Assembly (NCBI GenBank): GCA_021397845.1
Contig: JAHSVC010000040.1
Location: forward strand, 869,501-933,500
Reading direction: 5' to 3'
Source: Areca catechu
Taxonomy: Eukaryota > Streptophyta > Magnoliopsida > Arecales > Arecaceae
Length of the DNA: 64,000 nt
Position numbers and translations under genes: made by a program. Below, one piece after another: positions 34,700 to 45,138 of the stretch. Position 1 is the stretch's first letter, and the number at the start of each line of letters is the position of its first letter. The notes below the pieces were generated by a model, which had not been told where the DNA came from, did not search any database, and saw nothing but the letters and a program-made list of their open reading frames with translations.

Positions 34700-35806
34700 A
34701 GCAAGTTTGAAGTGTTCAAGACCAAAACCAAGTGAAGACTCTTTTTCCAAGCCCATGGGCCGGCCAAGCTATAAAGATATTATATACTTTGAAGCCTATT
34801 GAAAGACTAAACTTTAAAGGACATGTGGAAGGATTAGATAAAGACAAGTGTTGCAAGGAGATGGCACCACATGGAGCTTCTAGAATTTCTTTTGTTAGGA
34901 TTAGTTACTAGGAATTAGTTACTAGGAACTAATCAAGTAATTAGTGACCAACTAAACTTGAATTATTTGGCCTCTTAATCCCCTTCTTTGCTGCCCAAAT
35001 TGGCTACCCTTGGCCTATAAATAGGGACCAAGGCCTTCTCTTGTAAAGCATGAATTACTTGAGTTGAATGAAAGCTTGCTAGTTTGTGTTATCTTCCACC
35101 TTGCCATGTTCATGAGTTTTCCTTGGTGTTTTGAGTGTTTCTCTTGAAGTTTGAGTAGGAGTGTTGAGTTTGATCTTGAGTTTGAGTGAGTGCCTTGAGT
35201 TTGAAAGACCATAGTTACATTTTTAAGCTTTTCTCCTAAGATCCAAGTAGTCCAAGAAGAAGAGGAAGTGCTGTCCAAAAATTCCAACAACTCTCTTCAT
35301 TTATCTTTGTTGATTCCTTCCTTTTTTCTTAATTTCTTTGAATCATGACTTTACCTTGACTCTTTTACAGGTTCTCCTTGGTGATTTGAAGATGATGATG
35401 AAGGCTCCATGCCAAGGATCAAAGCTCCAATGGTAAATCCAAGTAGGGAGTGTAGATCTTGTCTCTAGCCTTCAATTCTTGAGTGGTGAGTGCTTTCCTT
35501 CCATTTGAGATTGATTTCTCTTCATTGTTGGGAAAAGACCCTCTTGATCCTTAGATCTGAGGTTCTTAAAGGTAGCTTAGCTTAGTTTGAGGGTTTCTAT
35601 ATCCTTAGATCCTCTCTTTTATTTTTTTTTGAAAGTAAGCTTGCATAAGGGTGTAAGATTTCTGCTCAACTAGTTCCCAGATCGAAGTTCTTCATCCCTT
35701 CTACCCATGAATCCGGCCACATTTGCAGCTCTAATGCTAGTATGTTGTTACTAAGCGAGTAGATCACATCTCCTCATGCCCATTTCATCAAATTCGTCCC
35801 CCATCA
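34700..35806 (+). repeat. right LTR of the composite (diverged family)
   Basis: The right edge GTCCCCCATCA ends at 35806, before CTCGG. A TATA box, CTATAAATAGGGACC, lies near 35020-35034. The following part has the same landmarks as the left LTR family (CTTGTAA-GCAT, a CAG after a pyrimidine run at 35368-35370, AAGTAGGGAGTG at 35441), but overall similarity is clearly lower than between the two inverted arms. The left edge was not found and is placed after the chromodomain remnant. Confidence 0.7.
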
Positions 35807-35811
35807 CTCGG
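35807..35811. repeat. target-site duplication CTCGG (right)
   Basis: It matches 29782-29786 exactly and directly follows the composite's right edge. The pre-insertion sequence would join 29786 to 35812. Confidence 0.8.
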
Positions 35812-36252
35812 CTTCTGTGGGCGATTTTACTTCATCAATAATGTGATGTATCACCTCTACCAGTTGTCCAATTATTATTGGCGAGGCAGTTATTACCCAG
35901 ATCATGGAATGGCAGCAACTGGAATCATTAAAGCTAAACGCTCATGGAATCGGACTGATCGTAACCTTCTAAATTTCCATAACCGTCTGTAGGTGGATTG
36001 AGACCATTATTCCCTCCTTTATTAATTGAAGCGGGCACACGTGGCATAATCAAAGGGCCACTTGAGAAGCTGAGTAGGAAATTTGAACTGTAGATGGCCT
36101 TTATATAAGGGATTTGCAACCTTGAGGATCAAACCTTCTCAGATGCTAGTAGCATCATCTCCTTCGAGCAATCTTTCTCCCTAAGGATCTTTTTACTTGT
36201 CACCTTTCTCCTTCTTCCTCCATTATTAGCAAACTTCAGGAGTTTGCCAATC
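35812..36252 (+). promoter_or_regulatory. promoter region of the second Tat antisense gene
   Basis: A TATA box, TATATAAG, is at 36102-36109, about 145 bases before the ATG at 36253. This is close to the spacing at the first gene (27174 to 27329). The upstream part has no coding potential and may include LTR sequence of the second Tat element, but no LTR edge was found. Confidence 0.5.
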
Positions 36253-37436
36253 ATGAGGCCAGACGCGGCATAGCTCCGGCAGGCAATAAGGAAGAGGGCG
36301 GCGACAAGCATTCCATCGAGAAGATCGGATCGAAAGCAGGTTTGCATTCAAGCTCTCCCACAAGTTTTGACTGGGGATCAAGTCTCGATCGACATAGAAT
36401 CTTTCTCAGAGGGAGAGCAGATTCCTATGCCTGGATGCCCGACTGAACATTCGATGGGATCTCCTGTTACAAGGCCATCTAGAGAGCTAGGCTTATCGGA
36501 TAAGGGTAAGGCTCCCATTATTGATGATGATGTCAAGCCCGAACTCCAAACCACAGAAGGGGAGGGCTTGGGAAGCTGCAGTGTATTTGTTGCCAATGCC
36601 AGTCTCGGCAATCCAAGGCCAGCGAAGACTTTGTTGAAGGTGGTCATCCTCTGGAAGGACTGGGAGGAGACCAAAAAGCAAGGATTGGAGGACACTCTTT
36701 CCTTCATTTATCCTAGAATGTTATAGGTAGGTGTTGAAGTAGTTCGTAGGATTTTCTTTAATATAGCACTGCTGATAAGGCTGACTCATATATGTTTCCT
36801 TCAGTAGATTGTCCATGATGTTTCTTTGCTTGAAGAGAACATTCGTGGGTTCATCAGCTTCGGCGATGGCCTCGAAAGCCAACTGGCTTCGGCCATAGCC
36901 GAAAGAGAAGTTGCTAAAGAGCTCAGAATCACTGCTCAGCAAAAGCTGAACCACGCTGACACTGCCAATCATTCCTTAGAGAAGAAACTAAGGATAGTTC
37001 AGACATTCACGACGATTTGGAGAAAAGGTGGAAGAAGCTAATTTTCGCTGAGCTTCTAATAATGGACAATCTTCAAAATGCCGAAGAGGCAGCGGTTCAT
37101 TGAGCTGAGCTATAAAAAAGAATCACTGTTTTGGAGCAGGAGGTATTATCGGTTGAACAGAGAGTAGAATGGGTCAAGAAGGATGCTCTCCAAGCTGTCG
37201 AGGCATATAAAAGATCTAAAGCCTTCGATGATGAAATACATGAAGCAGGAGTGGAGAGTTACCATATCGACTATACAAACTGCCTCGAAAGAATTGTGGA
37301 GGTTTACCTAGATTTAGATGTTTCCCTATTGCCATACTTAGCGATGGGGAAAAGGAAGTGGGAAATCCAGCTGAAGAGACACCGGTTCTTCCTTCAGATG
37401 AAGAGGCTGCCAAGGAGACCTCCATTCCTGCTTTGA
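36253..37436 (+). pseudogene. second Tat antisense gene, N-terminal domain missing
   Basis: From ATG 36253 the reading MRPDAA, then (after a stop) LRQAIRKRAA, corresponds to the linker of the first gene (MKPNFSKLHQAAKKRAM at 28170), so the PF04195-like domain that precedes it there is absent here. A Ser/Pro/acidic linker runs to 36726. An apparent 81-bp intron follows (36727-36807), then IVHDVSLLEENIRGF, a coiled coil (36870-37200, with breaks) and the C-terminal ESYHIDYTNCLE-like segment near 37257-37290, parallel to the first gene's SYQLGFNDRIKE. It lies antisense to and downstream of the Tat pol at 38431-41500. Function unknown. Confidence 0.65.
36727..36807 (+). other. putative intron of the second Tat antisense gene
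   Basis: It runs from GTAGGT to a pyrimidine-rich stretch ending CAGTAG, 81 bp if the last AG is used. Position and length equal the intron of the first gene at 28497-28577. Confidence 0.6.
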
Positions 37437-37856
37437 CTTCTAGATTAGCCGAGAAAAATAGTCTTTTGATGTAATCCTTCTTCATTTGCTTTGATGTAAT
37501 CCTTCTTCATTTGCTTTGATGTATATCAGCTTCCTCTCATGAGCATGTATTAAGAAATTTCTTGGTGAATGAGAACTCCTTTACTGTATATAGAAGTCTT
37601 TTTTTTTTTGGATAAGTGTGCTCAAAATAATTCTAAGTATAAGCTGTTTGTCATCATAAGGAATGAACTAGAGTATTCTTTGTATACAAAGAATCTCATG
37701 ATTTCATAGTGGCCTTGATTAGATTTGTCTCCGTCTTGGGCAGAAAGGTTTAAATTTGTTGAAGCCATAGAGAGACTTATCTTCTTGCCTTGATTGGACT
37801 TGCCATTAAAGTAGGCCGATGAGGCCATCCTTTAGCATTTTTATTAATAATAATAA
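37437..37856. other. spacer between antisense gene and tandem repeats
   Basis: No gene is recognised. A short duplication (TGATGTAATCCTTCTTCATTTGCTT, about 25 bp) occurs near 37467-37517. The rest is AT-rich and non-coding. Confidence 0.5.
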
Positions 37857-38430
37857 TGTAAGTTGGTTAGGCCTGCCTTGGCATGTCTTTGATTTTACCG
37901 TAGGGTAGGTTGCTCAGACCATCTCTATGCCTTTGGTTGATAGTAAGATAGGCAGGTTAGGCCCATCTTGGCACATTTTCTGATTTACTATAGGGTGGTC
38001 ACTTAGACCATCCCTATGCCTTTGATTGATAGTAAGATAGGCTGAATAAGCCCACCTTGGCATGTCGTCGGATTTTTCATAGGGTAGATCACTTAGATCA
38101 TCCCTGTGCCTTTGGTTGATAGTAAGATATGCTGATTAGGTCCACCTCGTCATGTCATCGAATTTTTCCGTAGGGTATATCACTTAGACAATCTCTGTGC
38201 CTTTGATTGATAGTAAGGTAGGCTGATTAGGCCCACCTTGGCATGTCGTCAAATTTTTCTGTAGGGTAGATCACTTAGACCATCCCTGTGCCTATGATTG
38301 ATAGTAAGATAGGCTAATTAGGCCCATCTCAGCACGTCGTCAGATTTTTTCGTATGGTAGATCACTTAGACCATCCTTGTGCCTTTGATGGAGAATAAGG
38401 TAGGCTGATTAGTCCCATCTCAGCATGGAT
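37857..38430. repeat. tandem array of ~90-bp units in the Tat 3' region
   Basis: Using the anchor GATAGTAAG, copies lie at 37939, 38028, 38118, 38209 and 38300, with a variant at 38391, giving spacings of 89, 90, 91, 91 and 91 bp. Each unit contains GTAGGGTA, CACTTAGACCATCCC and a GGCCCACCTTGGCA-like part. The array lies between the pol end (minus strand) and the antisense gene, the 3' untranslated place where Tat-lineage elements often carry variable tandem repeats. Confidence 0.92.
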
Positions 38431-39660
38431 GCTTTATTGAAGTCTTTCAAAGAGGGATCTTTTATTGATAGTATTTGTGAAGATTTTCTATATTCCAAGG
38501 CCGAGGTAGCGGGGATCCATCCAGGATTTCAAGCCAGTAAGTTCCTGGACGTATGACCTCTTTGATTCAATAAGGACCTTCCCAGTTGAGGGAAAGCTTG
38601 CCTTATTCCATCGGCTTAGATACTTCGGATCTCCATAATACTAGGTCTTCGGGCTGGAAGGCCTATTCTTTCACCCGATAATTATAGTATTGTGCGATCT
38701 TTTGGTGGTATGCAGCCATCTTCATTTAGGCATGAAGCCTAATAATGCCTTGTAGTAAATCCAGATCTACTCTTCGGCGCTCTGAATTTTCGAGTTTCTT
38801 GTAGTGGTCAATCCTAAAGGATTGCAGAGTGACTTCCACAGGGAGGACTGCTTCAGTGCCATAAACTAAATGAAATAGAGATTTGCCAATAGCTATTTTG
38901 GGAGTTGTCCAATAAGCCCAAAGAACTGAATACAACTCTTCGGCCCAGAGCCCCTTGGCATCATTTAACCTAGTCTTAAGGCCATGGAGAATGGTCCTGT
39001 TTGTTACTTCGGCTTCTCCATTAGATTGAGGATGACTAACGGAGGTCAGTTTGTGATTACATGGTACTGGGCATGGAAGTCTTCAAACTTCGAATTGTCG
39101 AACTATCATCCATTGTCGATGATAATGGCATGAAAAACTCCAAATCGAAAGATAATGAAATTCCTCATGAAGCTTTCGACTTTGCCTTCAGTAATATGTG
39201 CCAAAGGTTTGGCTTTTATCCATTTGGTGAAGTAATCAATGGCCACAATAAGGAACTCCGTTATCCTGAGGTTGGAGGGAATGGACCAAGAATGTCCATT
39301 TTCCATTGGACGAAAGGCCATGGCACAGTTAACTGAGTTAGTTGACTCACCGGTCATCTTTGAATATTGGAGTATTTCTGGAATTGGTCGCATTTTTGTT
39401 GGTCCATTCCTCATTGGATAAAAGGTCATGGCACAATTAACTGAGTCAGTTGACTTGCCGGTTGTCTTTGAATATTGAAGTATTTTTAGCATTGGTCGCA
39501 TTTTCGGACAAAGTTGGCATAATCTTTCTGAATAGTTGGCCAATAATAACCTTGGCATATTATTTTGTAAGCTAGAGATCTGTCCCCATGTGGTCTCCAT
39601 ATATACCTTCATGCACCTATCTTAGGGCATAGTCAACATCCGACGGCCCTAGACATTTCA
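38431..39660 (-). pseudogene. Tat integrase (broken, with internal duplication)
   Basis: The minus frame 39612-39106 reads from the zinc-binding part into the catalytic core, with FLIVAIDYFTKWIKAKP (first Asp) and IIIDNG (second Asp). Inside it a 108-bp unit is tandemly duplicated in frame (39304-39519). 38935-38726 encodes VLWAYWTTPKIAIGKSLFHLVYG and AVLPVE, the segment after the catalytic Glu. The part between is frame-broken. 38431-38720 is the decayed C-terminal end. This element is the host into which the copia element and the tandem chromovirus inserted. Confidence 0.85.
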
Positions 39661-39712
39661 ATAAAGACTATGTAAAGGATCTCTTGTATAAAGTTCTATC
39701 CAAGATTACGTA

Positions 39713-40375
39713 CTAGGATGCCATCCAGTGAACTTGCTTGGCTTCAATCTTATTTTCGAGCAAAGTACCTTTGTTCAAGAACTTGAGAATAGGATCCATC
39801 CAACTAGGCTCATGCTCAATTTGATGTACCTCCAATATTTCCTCCGCAATGCTCAGAGTCTCGAGATATTCTATGAAGGTACGACTGAGGGAGTCTGGAG
39901 TGGTGGTGGCGAGCTTGGATAGGGCATCGGCTCGAGAATTCTCCGTTCGTGGTACATGGGCAATCTCAAAGAGTTCTAGCTGGGAAGCTAAAACTCGTAC
40001 TTTCACCAGATATTGGATCATAGCAGGATCTCGAGCTTCAAGTTTGTCTTTCACCTGGTTCACCACCAGTTGAGAATCCAAATATATTTGAATCTTTCGA
40101 ATCCCTAATTCCTTGGCGATTCGAAGTCCTGCTAATAGAGCTTCATATTTTGCCTGGTTATTAAAAACATGGAAGGAAAAACAGAGAGCATACTCTACTA
40201 TGTGTCCATTCGGATCGGCCAGTATTAGACCAGATCCGCATCCTGTAGAATTGGAGGCTCTGTCTACATGAAGTATCCATATGGATTCTAGATCCTTTCT
40301 GGTGGCTTCTTTCTCTTCGGCTTCTTGTAAGTTGTCTTCTTGTCTCCATGTGCATTCGACTAGGAAGTTAGCCAA
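39713..40375 (-). pseudogene. Tat second RNase H (plant-type aRNH)
   Basis: The 220-codon frame has WILHVDRASNSTGCGSGL, NNQAKYEALLAGLRIAKELG, IYLDSQLVVNQVKDKLEARD and HVPRTENSRADALSKLA. These are the four acidic-residue blocks of the additional RNase H that marks Tat-lineage elements and lies after the ordinary RNase H and before integrase. The first catalytic position reads HVDRAS, where HVDGAS is usual. This is the longest intact stretch of the element and was probably functional until recently, although its surroundings are broken. Confidence 0.88.
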
Positions 40376-41500
40376 TACCTACGCTTTCATCATCGATCTA
40401 GGTTGGAAGTCGATGTCGAACTCGTTAAGTTTAAATGCCCATTTAGCTATCATTCCCGAAGTGTCAGGACATCGGAGGACAGCTTTTAATAGTTGGTCCA
40501 TTAAGACCATAATGGAATGAGACTGAAAATATGGCCGCATGCATTTCGCCGCAATCACTAGTGAGTATATGAGCTTCTGCACTTTGGGATATCTTACTTC
40601 AGGATCTTGTAATACTTTGCTAGTATAATAGATCGGTCTCTGAAGATTGTCGGCTCCCTTTTACGAGCACCGAACTAATCGTCTCATCCGAAGCAGAGAG
40701 GTACAAATAGAGGGTTCCCCTTCTTGAGGCTTGGAAAGTAGAGAAGGGTTCTCCAAGTATTTCTCTAGTTCTTCGAAGGCAAGTCGACAGTCTTCGGACC
40801 ATTCGAAACATTGGGATTGATGAAGAGCTTTGAAAAAAGGAAGACATCCTTCGATTAATCGGGAGATGAATCAGCTTAGAGAGGCGATTATTCCCGTCAA
40901 CTATTGTACTTATTTTTTGCAAGAAGGATGCCTCATGCTTTGGATAGCTTGAATTTTCTTCGGATTAGCCTTTATTTTTATTTAGCAACCAGGAATCCCA
41001 GGAATTTCTCTGAAGTCATCCTAAAAATGCATTTGGTAGGATTCAGCTTCATTCGATGACGTTGTAGGACGTCGAAAGATTCTTCTAAATCCTTGATGTG
41101 ATCATCTTTAAGGAGGCTCTTTACAATTATATCGTTGACATACGCCTCCATGTTTTTCCTAACTACCTTTCGAAGACTTTGTTTATCAACTTTGGAATGT
41201 CGCTCTAGCATTTTTCAGCCTGAATGGCATTACCTTATAATAGTAAAGCCATTTCTTTATTATAAAGGCTATCTTCTCTTCGTCTTTGGGATCCATCTGG
41301 ATCTGATTGTATCCACAAAAAGCATTCATGAAGTTCAGCAACTGATGACCTGTGGAGGCGTCAACCAACTAATATATTTTCGAAAGAGAAACTATCCTTC
41401 GGGCAAGCTTTGTTAAGATCTGTATAATCGATATAGATCCTCCACTTTCTATTAGCTTTCTTCACCATCATGACATTATCTAGCCAATTAAGATAGTATA
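40376..41500 (-). pseudogene. Tat reverse transcriptase and first RNase H (C-terminal part)
   Basis: Directly left of the copia insertion the minus strand reads MVKKANRKWRIYIDYTDLNK (41480-41400), then LVDASTGHQLLNFMNAFCGYNQ (41368-41300), MPFRLKNARATFQ, and the catalytic motif as AYVNDIIVKS near 41120-41145. An active RT would have YVDD, so the first Asp of the pair is changed to Asn. 40922-40620 and 40582-40379 hold broken pieces of the thumb and first RNase H. The N-terminal start of RT (AEFIREVY) is at 52141-52210, on the other side of the copia element. Confidence 0.88.
41496..41500. repeat. target-site duplication GTATA (left)
   Basis: GTATA precedes the copia edge TGCTGCCC and recurs at 52141-52145. 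The match extends to 8 bases (ATAGTATA, 41493-41500 and 52138-52145) if the last three bases of the right LTR are counted, which makes the right LTR edge uncertain by three bases. Confidence 0.88.
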
Positions 41501-43067
41501 TGCTGCCCAGCGAAGCAATCCAAGATGGGGAGGTGAATTGGATATTTAAAAAATTTAAATAATTAGGTGCTAAACTTAGAATGTTTGTGTGACAAAGTGA
41601 TTATGCTCAATGTGATATGAAGCATAAGTAGCAAATTAAATGCAGAGTAATAAAGAGTAAGTAGAAGAATGAGTAAACAATCACAGACACATAGATGTAT
41701 AGTGGTTCGATGCACTCCAAGCACCTACATCCACTTTCCAAGCTTTCCTTGGAAATTTTCACTATAATTTATCCAAGATTACAACCAACTTATTTTCTAA
41801 GGCTCACAAGTTAAACCTTTGTTGGTTTTATCACCTAGGCTCACCAACAACCTTTACAACTTGTTTTTAATCCGGGCTTACAAGTCAAACCCAAGTTAGT
41901 TTTGTCTCTTAGGCTCACCAATAACCTTTAATACTAGTTTTAATACCTTTGAAACTCGTAACAATAAATAAAAGCAAGTATATAGAAATAGGCACAAAAA
42001 ATAGCTCCTAAATAAGCAGAAATAAATGTCGATGAAGCTCTTCTTGAATGCTTGAGTTGTCTCCTTCTTGGAATCTTTGAATGCACACTTTTGGCTAATG
42101 ATTTGAAGGCTCAAAGGTGAGTAGAGGGCTTTTTTAGAGGGAATCTACTTTAAAGCTCACACTTATCTTTTCTCAAAAGATAAACTTTATCTCTTCTTGC
42201 TTTTCTTGTCTTCAATAAGTTTGGTAAGTGATAAATAGCTCAAAATCACTGAAAAAACTATTGGAGACCGTTAGAGTGAAGAAACTAGCCATATAGAAAT
42301 AATTCTAAAATTCTGAAAAACTAGCAGTTACACCAAGTGTCGATACTTGAATTTTTTCATGAGTCGATCTGTGAGTCAACACTTAGAATTTGTGAGTCGA
42401 CACTTGGGTCGACACTTGAGCAAAAATTTGAATTTTCAATATTCTACTTCACTTTTGGTCTCAAGATATGAGTTGACACTTGGAGTTTGTAAGTCGACAC
42501 TTGAGTTCGTGAGTCAATCTCTTGAGTCGACACTTGACAAAAATTCTAGAAAATATATAGTTCTATCCACTTTTTTCTCAAGCTATAAGTCAACCTGTGA
42601 GTCAACACTTGGTGTTTGTGAGTCGACACTTGAGTTTGTGAGTCGGCCTGTGAGTCAACACTTGGCGTGCTATCTGAAACTCTACATGCCAGACTTTTGA
42701 AATGTCAACACTTTCTTCATAGTCGACACCTTGAGTTGATACTTAGTCCATGAGTTGACACCTTGAGTCGACACTTGCACTGTGCCATTTCAAAACTGCA
42801 TGCCAAACTATGAAATCTCAAATTTTATCCAATATCTTCTTAGACTCATCTTCATAAGGACCAAAATGATCAGTTTATCAATATTCCAAGGTGAGAAGAT
42901 AACATAAATATCAAAATTCATCTTGCTTTGATATTAGCAATTTTGATACTCTTGAGTGAAGAGATTGTTGTACCTATGTCCTAAAATTCATACTCCAAGT
43001 GAAACATTAGTCCAAACATATACTCAACATTTTGTTATTCATCAAAATTAAGGAGCCAAAGCCAATA
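41501..43067 (-). repeat. copia 3' LTR (left)
   Basis: It is 1567 bp and aligns with 50653-52140. Starting TGCTGCCCAGC on plus, it ends GCCAATA, which on the minus strand gives a start of TATTGGC instead of the usual TG. A minus-strand A-rich polypurine tract (AAAAAGAAAAAGAT) adjoins at 43068-43081. The part 42340-42780 is packed with variants of GAGTCGACACTTG. The plus-strand frame 42347-42700 is a by-product of these repeats. Confidence 0.92.
42340..42780. repeat. GAGTCGACACTTG motif cluster in copia LTR
   Basis: About fifteen variants of GAGTCGACACTTG or GAGTCGACCTGTGAGTCGACACTTG occur in irregular spacing, containing the palindrome GTCGAC. A corresponding cluster is at 51430-51850 in the other LTR, and a smaller one at 45520-45605 inside the element. 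Confidence 0.85.
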
Positions 43068-43081
43068 ATCTTTTTCTTTTT

Positions 43082-43665
43082 GATGATGACAAAACTTTGA
43101 GTATCTAAGCATATAAGTTCAAAAATTTGACTAATATATTATCAAAACTTCTGAAAATGAATAAGTTTGTCAAAACATCTTTACATTTGTCATCAAACAA
43201 AGTTCATACACGTATTTAGGTGAAAATGAATCAAATTATTAGTTTATACAGTAATGTTTCAAGAGTTTCAAAGTTAGAATTTCTTAGTTTCTCTCCCTAT
43301 CTTAAGTAACTTATGAATTCTTGAAAAAAAACTTGAATTTGTTGCTTATATAACCTTTTCTACTCCCCCTTTTTATCATCATTAAGCATTAAAAAGGGTT
43401 TCTCCCCCTAAATTTGTGCATAAATTAAAAAAAGAGTAATGAAGCAAATTTCATAATTAAGAAAGATAACTTTCATTAATAAACAGTTTCAGTACAACAG
43501 AAACTACATAGCATAACATGACATGACATAATATAACATATCATAATATGACATAACATAACATAACATAACATGGACCGAAGAAAATTACAAGCATAAG
43601 ATGGAAATACTGAACATACATGAAACCTAAAATGAAACTACATGAAGTATAGATAAGTATATGAG
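43082..43665. other. copia 3' untranslated region
   Basis: There is no coding potential. Between 43505 and 43575 lie repeated ATAACAT or ATGACAT units (imperfect 5- to 7-bp microsatellite). The sequence lies between the extra ORF's end and the polypurine tract of the 3' LTR. Confidence 0.6.
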
Positions 43666-43669
43666 AGGC

Positions 43670-45138
43670 TAATCCTCATCAAAATGGAACTCTAACACTA
43701 TAGGAGCCATACTCTAGAGAATGTGGACCTAGGAGTCTTATGCAGCATACTCCTAGTCCTAAGGGAAGGGCCTGATCTTGCTATAACTCTGGTAGTCTTA
43801 ACAGTACGGGTAGCAAGTGTCTCCGCAGGAGTCTCATAAGCTAAAGAAGAGTAAAGCTGAGTATCAGTAGAAGCATCTGGAGTTTGATTAGGAATAGCTG
43901 GTGTCTGATCCTCCCTACTGACAATCTGATAATCTCCTGCCTCACACCACTATCACTATCAGAGTCACCATCATCATCAGCATCATCGGCACCACCATCA
44001 CATCAGGAGCAGCATCAACCGATAGTGTCATCATGTGTATGGTCATCATCGTTTGCTGGCGGAGGAGGAGGTGGAGGAGTTGAAGGTCCTGCTAGAGGCA
44101 ATAACGATCTCAACATGTTTCTAATCTCTATAAAACCAGCCTCCATCGTCTATCAAATCTAGTGAGCTACTCATTAGTATGGGCCCTCAATCCATGAAGC
44201 TCTAACTGTAATCTACTAGCCCAGACAGACAATCCCAAAACCTCCTCTCGAACATCAGTGATCTATGCTATGATACACTCCTCAAATGTAGGCTCAGTCT
44301 CTGTAGTATCTCTAGGAGCTATGGCTAGAGCATGAGTAGGTTCCAGAGTGGATGGCTCAGATCTAGAAGCGGTAGCTGGTGCAGGTCTAGAGGGTGTAGA
44401 CTATGGAGTAGGTCCTGATGGTCCTGCCTCAGCTGCTCAATCTCATCCTCCTCGTCTGGCTCCAGCCCAGACTCTTATCGAACCCACCTGTCTACTATCT
44501 TAGAGCCACCATAAGCACTAACTCTCACTCAGTGATAAAGTCAAATCTTCTAATCTTCGGAATCAGAATCCGAGCAATGATGTGATGTAGAAATCTCTTC
44601 TCAAGAGATAATTGGTTCACCGACACCACCGAGACACCACTGATATCCTCTCTCTCTCCAAAATACATCTAAATGCAGCATTTTTGTTACCTACATAGTT
44701 TGCTACTATACCTCTGAGAGGAATCTGCCAAATCCTGCTAATAATCTCGATGGTCACAGGAATATGTACACCCTTGACCACTGCACTCCACCTGAGGCCA
44801 TCTGTAGCTAGGCTGCCATAAAACTCTTGGATTATGTGAGGATAGTACTTCTCCCGCATGGTGCAGAAGGGTACAAGTCCTGCTCCTCTTAGAATATCAA
44901 CAATGATGAATCCCTCGGAGTCCCAAAACTATAAGTCAACTCACCTGCCACAAGCTATCACCTTCCCTGCCACTCTCTTAGCTGCAGGAAAAACCTATGG
45001 AGGCAGATCCTGGGGCTGTTGCTCACGCTGCTCAGTTGGGTCCTGACAAGCCTTCGACCTCCTTTCTCTAGAACTCGACTCCCCATGCTCGAAGGCTGAC
45101 CTCTTCTTCCGAAACACTACTTGCTTTTTGGGTGCCAT
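43670..45138 (-). pseudogene. extra ORF after copia pol (plant transposon-type protein)
   Basis: The start is taken at the minus-strand ATG 45138 (MAPKKQVVFRKKRS), followed by a basic, Ser/Arg-rich N-terminus. After a stop, the main domain appears at 44859-44617 with YYPHIIQEFYGSL, VKGVHIPVTIEIISRIWQIP, resembling the retroelement-associated plant domain annotated as putative plant transposon protein. A Pro/Ser/Thr-rich part (44420-44330) and a low-complexity tail with repeated stops follow to about 43670. Its place between pol and the 3' LTR is where SIRE-type elements have their env-like or accessory ORF. I see no clear transmembrane segment or signal peptide. Function is unknown. Confidence 0.55.

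Larger units (their letters stand above)
29787..35806 (+). mobile_element. chromovirus-derived composite with inverted LTR ends
   Basis: The insertion is 6020 bp, flanked by CTCGG duplications. Its two outer ends form an 11-bp terminal inverted repeat, TGATGGGGGAC. From left to right it holds a minus-orientation LTR (29787 to about 31120), a plus-orientation R/U5 copy of that LTR (about 31122-31856), a leader, a gag, an integrase and chromodomain remnant, and a plus-orientation LTR of a related but diverged family ending at 35806. RT, RNase H and protease are missing. A normal element has LTRs in direct orientation, so both outer ends here are U5 ends. How such a molecule was made and integrated is open. 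Confidence 0.8.

Noticed and set aside
42347..42700. 117-codon plus-strand frame with repeating Ser/Leu/Glu words
   Set aside because: It translates the GAGTCGACACTTG repeats of the copia LTR on the non-coding strand.
42340..42780. CRISPR-like regular repeats
   Set aside because: Spacing is irregular, repeats are imperfect, no cas genes exist and the context is a plant retrotransposon LTR.
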